Below are positions 54,978-64,000 of a stretch of DNA of 64,000 bases, one piece after another. The notes below the pieces were generated by a model. That model was not told the origin of the DNA, ran no database searches, and saw only the letters and a program-made list of their open reading frames with translations. Numbering within the stretch: the first letter of the stretch is position 1; each line of letters starts with the position of its first letter. The translations under genes were made by a program, and so were the position numbers. The DNA is from Rubrivivax sp. (GTDB taxonomy: Bacteria > Pseudomonadota > Gammaproteobacteria > Burkholderiales > Burkholderiaceae_C): contig JAIXRN010000052.1 of NCBI GenBank assembly GCA_027485165.1, positions 1-64,000 on the forward strand. The letters are read 5' to 3'.

Positions 54978-54989
54978 CAGGAGAGCCTC

Positions 54990-55874
54990 ATGGCTGTCGG
55001 TAAAGAGATACGCGGCAAGATCAAGTCGGTGGAGAACACCAAGAAGATCACCAAGGCCATGGAAATGGTCGCCGCTTCGAAGATGCGCAAGGCGCAGGAG
55101 CGCATGCGCGCGGCGCGGCCCTACGCCGACAAGATCCGCAACATCACGGCGCACCTGTCGCAGGCCAACCCCGAATACAAGAGTCCCTACATGCGGGCCG
55201 CGGGTACGGCCAAGGCCGTGGGCTTCATCGTCGTCACCACCGACAAGGGCTTGTGCGGCGGCCTGAACACCAACGTGCTGCGCGCCGTCACGGCCAAGAT
55301 GAAGGACGTGCAGACGGCTGGCCAGGCCATCCAGGCCGTGGCCATCGGCAACAAAGGCTTCGGCTTCCTGAACCGCATCGGTGCTAACGTCGTCAGCCAT
55401 GCCGTGCAGCTGGGCGACGCCCCGCAGCTGGACAAGCTCATCGGCCCGGTGAAGGTGATGCTGGACGCTTTCGTGGCCGGCCAGCTGGACGCGGTCTACG
55501 TCTGCTACACCAACTTCATCAACACGATGAAGCAGGAACCGATGGTTGAACAGCTGCTGCCGCTGTCGGCCGCACGCCTGGCCCAGACCGAAGCCGAGAA
55601 GTCCCAGTACGGCTGGGACTACATCTACGAACCCGACCCGGCCAGCGTCATCGACGAGCTGCTGACGCGCTACATCGAAGCGCTGGTGTACCAGGCCGTG
55701 GCCGAGAACATGGCCAGCGAGCAAAGCGCGCGCATGGTGGCCATGAAGGCCGCCACCGACAACGCCGGTACGCTGATCGGCGAGCTGAAGCTGGTCTACA
55801 ACAAGACCCGCCAGGCGGCGATCACCAAAGAGCTCTCAGAGATCGTCAGCGGCGCCGCTGCGATTGGCGGGTGA
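54990..55874 (+). CDS. atpG: ATP synthase F1 subunit gamma
   Basis: A 294-residue central rotor shaft. The N-terminal coiled-coil [39 protein letters not shown] and the C-terminal helix [20 protein letters not shown] with [14 protein letters not shown] are diagnostic. It starts 12 bases after atpA with AGGAGAG before the ATG. It is 83 bases upstream of atpD. Confidence 0.97.
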   Translation: MAVGKEIRGKIKSVENTKKITKAMEMVAASKMRKAQERMRAARPYADKIRNITAHLSQANPEYKSPYMRAAGTAKAVGFIVVTTDKGLCGGLNTNVLRAVTAKMKDVQTAGQAIQAVAIGNKGFGFLNRIGANVVSHAVQLGDAPQLDKLIGPVKVMLDAFVAGQLDAVYVCYTNFINTMKQEPMVEQLLPLSAARLAQTEAEKSQYGWDYIYEPDPASVIDELLTRYIEALVYQAVAENMASEQSARMVAMKAATDNAGTLIGELKLVYNKTRQAAITKELSEIVSGAAAIGG

Positions 55875-55942
55875 ATGATGCCCCCACGCTCGCTGATGCT
55901 TGGTCAATGCCCGGCCGTCCTGCGTACCGAACTGCAGATTGA

Positions 55943-57376
<1,434 letters not shown>

Positions 57377-57418
57377 GCCGCAAGGCACTGCAAGCTCTTG
57401 AACTGAACGGAAACCACC

Positions 57419-57835
57419 ATGGCCACACTGCACGTCGACGTCGTCAGCGCCGAAGAACTGATCTTTTCGGGCGAAGCCACCTTCGTGGCCCTGCCGGGCG
57501 AGAACGGTGAATTGGGCATCCTGCCGCGGCACACGCCGCTGATCACGCGCATCAAGCCGGGTGCAGTGCGCATCATGCGGGCCGACAACAAGGAAGAGGA
57601 ATTCGTCTTCGTGGCCGGCGGCATCCTCGAAGTGCAGCCGGGCACCGTCACCGTGCTGGCCGACACGGCCATCCGCGGGCATGACCTGGACGAAGCCAAG
57701 GCCACCGAGGCCAAGAAGCTGGCCGAGGAAGCCATGCGCAACGCCAAGAGCGACATCGACCTGGCTGCCGCGCAGGGCGAATTCGCTGCCATGGCGGCCC
57801 AGCTGGCGGCCATCCAGAAGCTGCGCCGCAAGTAG
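57419..57835 (+). CDS. atpC: ATP synthase F1 subunit epsilon
   Basis: A 138-residue regulatory subunit. The N-terminal beta-sandwich shows [39 protein letters not shown] and [20 protein letters not shown]. The C-terminal helical hairpin ([18 protein letters not shown]) can extend to inhibit ATP hydrolysis. It is the last gene of the operon and is followed after 21 bases by a strong terminator. Confidence 0.96.
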   Translation: MATLHVDVVSAEELIFSGEATFVALPGENGELGILPRHTPLITRIKPGAVRIMRADNKEEEFVFVAGGILEVQPGTVTVLADTAIRGHDLDEAKATEAKKLAEEAMRNAKSDIDLAAAQGEFAAMAAQLAAIQKLRRK

Positions 57836-57856
57836 GCCGGCGTCACGCCGCCACCG

Positions 57857-57891
57857 GGCCCTGCCGGCACGCGCTGCCGCCAGGGCCTTTT
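57857..57891 (+). terminator. Rho-independent terminator of the atp operon
   Basis: GGCCCTG-C-CGGCA and TGCCG-C-CAGGGCC form a 12-bp stem with one C/C mismatch and a 5-base loop, followed by TTTT. It separates the atp operon from rcoM, so rcoM needs its own promoter. Confidence 0.85.
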
Positions 57892-58000
57892 GCATGCCCG
57901 ACGTCCTGGTCGGTGCGGCGAAAGGGTCTATCGTTCAAGCCATGTCGGGCGCTGCCCGGTGCGGCCCGCCATCCTGCGGGCCCTGGCCTGGGAGCCATCG

Positions 58001-58774
58001 ATGGACCTGCAAGTGCGCGCGCCTTCGCCACTGCTGATGCTGGAACGCTTCGATGTGGGCGTGGTCCAGCTGGACGCGCAGCGCCACGTGGTGGCGATGA
58101 ATGCCTTCGCCCGCCGCGTGCTGCCGGTGGAACAGAAGCAGCCCTTCGACCGCATGGTGCTGAGCTTCCACCCCGAACGCTCGCAGCCCAAGGTGGCGGC
58201 GCTGCTGGACGAAGCCGCGGGCCTGAACGGCTGCCCCGTGGCCAACCCGCCGCCGATGGCGATGATCATCAACATCCCCGAGCGCGTGCTGCTGATCAAG
58301 GTCACGCGGCTGGCCGACGGGGCGGGGCAGCCGGCCGGCTACACCCTGGTGTTCTACGACATCACCGAAGTCGTCAGCGCCGAAGACACGCCAATGCCCG
58401 CCAGCACGCACCGCCGGCTGAACAAGCTGCCGATGCTCAGCGGCCAGCGCATCGTGTTCGTGGACACCGACGACGTACTGGGCATCCGGTCCGAAGGCCA
58501 CTACACCCAGATCGCCACCGTGGCCGGCAGCCACTTCTGCAACCTGTCCATCGGCGACCTGGAAGCCCGGCTGGACCCCGAACATTTCCTGCGCGTGCAC
58601 CGCAGCCACATCGTGAACCTGCGCTGCGTGCTGCAGCTGTGGCGCGAAGACGCCCGCGTCTGGCTGCGGCTGTACGGTGGCGTCGGGCCGGTGCCGGTCT
58701 CGCGTTCAAGCCAGGCCGCGCTGCTGCAGCGCCTGGGCCTGCCACCGGGCGCCAGCGCCCTGCGCACCGCCTGA
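58001..58774 (+). CDS. rcoM: RcoM-like CO-sensing regulator (PAS-LytTR)
   Basis: A 257-residue single-component regulator: an N-terminal PAS domain (about 10-125) fused to a LytTR DNA-binding domain (about 150-250, SGQRIVFVDTDDVLGIRSEG and FLRVHRSHIVNL). In RcoM of Burkholderia xenovorans the PAS heme is ligated by His74, Cys94 and Met104. The equivalent residues are present here: His57 in LSFHPERS, Cys78 in NGCPVANPPP and Met88 in MAMIINIPER, with one residue inserted between His and Cys. The ATG at 58001 has GGGAG at good spacing. It lies 233 bases upstream of coxM on the same strand and should activate cox genes when CO binds. Confidence 0.9.
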   Translation: MDLQVRAPSPLLMLERFDVGVVQLDAQRHVVAMNAFARRVLPVEQKQPFDRMVLSFHPERSQPKVAALLDEAAGLNGCPVANPPPMAMIINIPERVLLIKVTRLADGAGQPAGYTLVFYDITEVVSAEDTPMPASTHRRLNKLPMLSGQRIVFVDTDDVLGIRSEGHYTQIATVAGSHFCNLSIGDLEARLDPEHFLRVHRSHIVNLRCVLQLWREDARVWLRLYGGVGPVPVSRSSQAALLQRLGLPPGASALRTA

Positions 58775-58868
58775 AGCACAGGCCACGACCAAGGCCCCGC
58801 GTGGCCTGCATGCGCGGGCGCTGCGCCTTCAGCGGGCTCCACGTTTTCCCGGGGGCACTGGCCTGCGC

Positions 58869-58903
58869 TGCCATTCGTGCAGCCAGGATGCCATTCGTGC
58901 AGC
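58869..58903 (+). promoter_or_regulatory. 15-bp direct repeat, candidate RcoM operator
   Basis: TGCCATTCGTGCAGC occurs at 58869-58883 and again, identical, at 58889-58903, a 20-bp period (about two helix turns). LytTR regulators bind direct repeats with roughly this spacing. A degenerate third copy (about 7 of 15 matches) could lie at 58909-58923, directly against the -35 box. Confidence 0.6.
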
Positions 58904-58931
58904 TGCGCCGCGGAGCCGGCGGCGCCAGGGC

Positions 58932-58960
58932 TTGAGGGGCCACCCCCGCGTGCGAACAAT
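58932..58960 (+). promoter_or_regulatory. Sigma-70-like promoter for coxMSLD
   Basis: TTGAGG (58932-58937), a 17-bp spacer and AACAAT (58955-58960) lie 48 bases before the coxM start. Spacing is optimal and both hexamers are imperfect, as expected for an activator-dependent promoter. The direct repeat lies 28 bases upstream of the -35 box. Confidence 0.55.
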
Positions 58961-59007
58961 GCACCGGACCGGCTGCAATGGCCGCAACAGCCCGACAGGA
59001 GCCCCGC

Positions 59008-59868
59008 GTGATCCCACCCGCCTTCGACTACCACGCCCCCAAGACCGTGGGTGAAGCCATCGCCCTGCTGGGCGGCCTGAGCGACGCCAAGATCCTGGCC
59101 GGCGGCCACAGCTTGCTGCCGATGATGAAGCTGCGCTTCGCCGCGCCGGCGCACCTGATCGACATCAACCGCATCCCCGAATTGCGTGGCATCTGCGAAG
59201 ACGGCGCCACCATCGTCATCGGTGCGATGACAACCGAAGCCGCGCTGATCGCGTCGCCCCTGCTGCAGGCCAAGCTGCCGCTGCTGGCCGACGCGCCCAA
59301 GCTGATCGCCGACCCGCAGGTGCGCAACCGCGGCACCATCGGCGGCGACATCGCCCACGGCGACCCAGCCAACGACCACCCGGCCATCAGCATCGCGCTG
59401 GACGCCGTCTTCACCATCGAAGGCCCGGGCGGCCGACGCCAGGTGGCGGCCGAGAACTTCTTCCAGGGCACCTACATCACCGACCTGGCCGACAACGAGA
59501 TCCTGGTCGACATCCGCGTGCCCGCCTTCGCCCCCGGCACCGGCTGGGCCTACGAAAAGCTGAAGCGCAAGACCGGCGACTGGGCCACCGCCGGCGCGGC
59601 CGTGGTGCTGCGCCTCAGCGGCGGGCAGGTCAGCCATGCCCGCATCGCGTTGACGAACGTGGCGCCGCAGGCCCTGCGTGCCGAAGCCGCCGAACAGGCC
59701 CTGCTGGGCCAGCCGCTGACCGACGCCAGCATCGACGCTGCCGCGCGTGCCGCCATGGCCATCACCGACCCGGCCGAAGACCTGCGCGGCGACCGCGACT
59801 ACAAGACCGCCATGACCGGGCAGATGCTCAAGCGCGCCATCCGCGCCGCTGCCGCCCGCGCCCACTGA
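59008..59868 (+). CDS. coxM: Carbon monoxide dehydrogenase, medium (FAD) subunit
   Basis: A 286-residue flavoprotein of the molybdenum CO dehydrogenase that passes electrons from the Fe-S subunit to quinone. FAD-binding motifs are AGGHS (31-35) and TIGGD (110-114), positions that match characterised CoxM. The GTG start is chosen because it gives the conserved N-terminus [18 protein letters not shown] and has AGGAG upstream; an earlier ATG at 58978 lacks support. First gene of coxMSLD. Confidence 0.95.
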   Translation: MIPPAFDYHAPKTVGEAIALLGGLSDAKILAGGHSLLPMMKLRFAAPAHLIDINRIPELRGICEDGATIVIGAMTTEAALIASPLLQAKLPLLADAPKLIADPQVRNRGTIGGDIAHGDPANDHPAISIALDAVFTIEGPGGRRQVAAENFFQGTYITDLADNEILVDIRVPAFAPGTGWAYEKLKRKTGDWATAGAAVVLRLSGGQVSHARIALTNVAPQALRAEAAEQALLGQPLTDASIDAAARAAMAITDPAEDLRGDRDYKTAMTGQMLKRAIRAAAARAH

Positions 59869-59897
59869 CAGCCCCCCGAACCCGAGGAGACACCCCC

Positions 59898-62815
<2,918 letters not shown>

Positions 62816-62822
62816 AGCGGCC

Positions 62823-63743
62823 GTGGACGACAAGGCGCTGGCCGAACAGCTGCACCGCGCGGGCTACATCGCTGACGACGGCCTGGCCACTTCGCTGTGG
62901 CTGGCGGCCGAACTGCAACGCCCGCTGCTGATCGAAGGCGACGCCGGCGTCGGCAAGACGGCCCTCGCCGTCGCGCTGGCCCGCGCCCAGGGCCGCCCAC
63001 TGGTGCGCTTGCAGTGCCACGAAGGGCTGGACCTGTCTCAGGCCGCCTACGAATGGAACTACGGGCGCCAGCTGCTGGCCATCCGGCTGGCCGAAAGCCA
63101 GCCCCAGGGCGCGCAGGCAGCCCCCTCGGCGAGGGTGCGCGAAAGCGACCTGTTCGCGCGCGACTACCTGCTGCCGCGCCCGCTGCTGCAGGCCATCGAC
63201 AGCGACCAGCCCTGCGTGCTGCTGATCGACGAGATCGACCGCGCCGACGAAGCCTTCGAAGCCTTCCTGCTGGAAGTGCTGGCCGACTACCAGATCACCG
63301 TACCCGAACTGGGCACCATCACCGCGCGCCATGTACCGGCCGTGCTGCTGACGAGCAACGGCACGCGCGAACTGAGCGACGCGCTGCGCCGCCGTTGCCT
63401 GTACCACTGGCTGGACTACCCCAGCCTGGCGCGCGAAGTGGCCATCGTGCGCGCCACCTTGCCGCAGGCCGAAGGCGACCTGGTCGACCAGGCTGTGAAT
63501 TTCGTGCAGCGCCTGCGCCGCGAAGACCTGGCCAAGACCCCGGGCGTGGCCGAGACCCTGGATTGGGTGCGCGCCCTGCACCGCCTGCAGTTCAAGGCGC
63601 TGCCCGACGACCCCCATGCCCTGACCAGCACCCTGGGCTGCCTGCTGAAGACCCGCGAAGACCGCTTCCAGCTGGGCCCCGACCGCGTGCGCCAGCTGAT
63701 CGAGGGCCGACGCAGCGTGGGTGTGGCAGAAAAGGTGGCGTGA
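62823..63743 (+). CDS. coxD: MoxR-type AAA+ ATPase for CODH maturation
   Basis: A 306-residue AAA+ chaperone-like ATPase. Walker A is GDAGVGKTALAVAL, Walker B CVLLIDEIDRADEAFEAFLL, sensor 1 VLLTSNGTRELSDAL and the arginine finger region RRRCLYHWLDYP. CoxD is required to insert the sulfur and copper of the CODH active site. The GTG start lies 7 bases after the coxL stop. CoxE and CoxF, the usual next partners, would lie beyond, but no further gene is seen in the remaining 257 bases. Confidence 0.92.
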   Translation: MDDKALAEQLHRAGYIADDGLATSLWLAAELQRPLLIEGDAGVGKTALAVALARAQGRPLVRLQCHEGLDLSQAAYEWNYGRQLLAIRLAESQPQGAQAAPSARVRESDLFARDYLLPRPLLQAIDSDQPCVLLIDEIDRADEAFEAFLLEVLADYQITVPELGTITARHVPAVLLTSNGTRELSDALRRRCLYHWLDYPSLAREVAIVRATLPQAEGDLVDQAVNFVQRLRREDLAKTPGVAETLDWVRALHRLQFKALPDDPHALTSTLGCLLKTREDRFQLGPDRVRQLIEGRRSVGVAEKVA

Positions 63744-63747
63744 GGTG

Positions 63748-63761
63748 AGTCGAGCTCGACT
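63748..63761. other. 14-bp perfect palindrome after coxD
   Basis: AGTCGAGCTCGACT starts five bases after the coxD stop and is followed by TT. It could form a short hairpin or be a protein-binding site. It marks the transition to the repeat-bearing edge. Confidence 0.5.
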
Positions 63762-63841
63762 TTGGTCGTTGATGACAGCTACTTGCCCTTGGCAGTCATT
63801 CGCTGGGTTGCCTTCGGCGTGCCGACAGTTTCCCTGGGTCG

Positions 63842-63961
63842 GCGGCAGTCGGGTGGCCCCTTCCGCTCATGTCCCCCGCCAGCGCGTCGCCGGCCAACGG
63901 TCTTGCAAGCCTCCGCGCTGGCTCCTCCTTGACTTCGCTCCAGGGGCCACCCGACTGCCGC
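63842..63961. repeat. Nested inverted repeats at the right edge
   Basis: A perfect 20-bp arm (63842-63861, GCGGCAGTCGGGTGGCCCCT) pairs with its complement at 63942-63961 across 80 bases. Inside, GCCAGCGCG (63878-63886) pairs with CGCGCTGGC (63914-63922). No open frame fits within. It looks like a small non-autonomous mobile repeat or a structured RNA. It probably interrupts the cox cluster between coxD and any coxE further right. Confidence 0.65.
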
Positions 63962-64000
63962 AGACCGGCAACATGGTGCCGCGCCGCCAGCCGCGTGGCG

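Noticed and set aside
63748..63761. Palindrome AGTCGAGCTCGACT considered as a coxD terminator
   Set aside because: The stem can pair but only a short T-run follows, so I list it as an unexplained palindrome.
63842..63961. Nested inverted repeats considered as an integron attC site
   Set aside because: The arms are GC-rich and continuous and lack the conserved attC core triplets at the expected ends.

Overview
The window is chromosomal DNA of a very GC-rich beta-proteobacterium. The atp operon layout, PurU, GshB and Uup homologues, PEP-CTERM exported proteins, form I CO dehydrogenase and an RcoM-type regulator fit the Burkholderiales, most likely the Rubrivivax/Leptothrix/Ideonella (Sphaerotilaceae) side. 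This assignment rests on recognising families, not on a database search.

Layout. 1-1.5 kb: scar of mobile DNA (C-terminal tail of an IS1595-like transposase, a TniQ-like remnant) on the 3' side of a tRNA-Arg(CCG) gene. 1.6-9.1 kb: membrane cytochrome c, a five-gene leftward run purU / PEP-CTERM trypsin-like protease / NTF2-like / YheT hydrolase / unknown, then an ECF sigma factor with its anti-sigma and a BenE transporter. 9.1-16.2 kb: a subtilase with a separate prodomain-like small protein, gshB overlapping a questin-oxidase-like gene, uup and an aldo/keto reductase. 16.3-22 kb: PEP-CTERM protein, PhoX phosphatase, speD, and a triple-PAS diguanylate cyclase. 22-25.2 kb: tkt and gap. 25.3-30 kb: two paralogous PEP-CTERM zinc metalloproteases and a subtilase with a GlyGly-CTERM-like tail. 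30-34.7 kb: SPOR-like protein, birA, SET methyltransferase, topoisomerase III. 34.7-42 kb: transporters, a MocR regulator, an aminotransferase, a PhzF-like protein and a glyoxalase-like protein. 41.9-50.2 kb: cytochrome c', cytochrome b561-like protein, GNAT, an overlapping epimerase/SMP-30/glpD trio, a redoxin and a DsbD/ScsB-like protein. 50.4-57.9 kb: complete atpIBEFHAGDC operon closed by a strong terminator. 58-63.7 kb: rcoM and coxMSLD. The right edge holds nested inverted repeats.

The most coherent system is the CO-oxidation cassette. A PAS-LytTR protein keeps all three residues known as heme ligands in RcoM (His57, Cys78, Met88). It sits immediately upstream of a form I CO dehydrogenase whose large subunit carries the diagnostic AYRCSFR active-site motif. 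Between them lie a 15-bp direct repeat at 20-bp period and a sigma-70-like promoter, a plausible CO-responsive switch directly downstream of the ATP synthase operon. The second theme is secreted proteolysis: five protease genes, with at least two kinds of C-terminal sorting tail.

I saw no CRISPR array, rRNA or plasmid/phage origin. Many long open frames antisense to real genes are GC-bias artefacts and are omitted.
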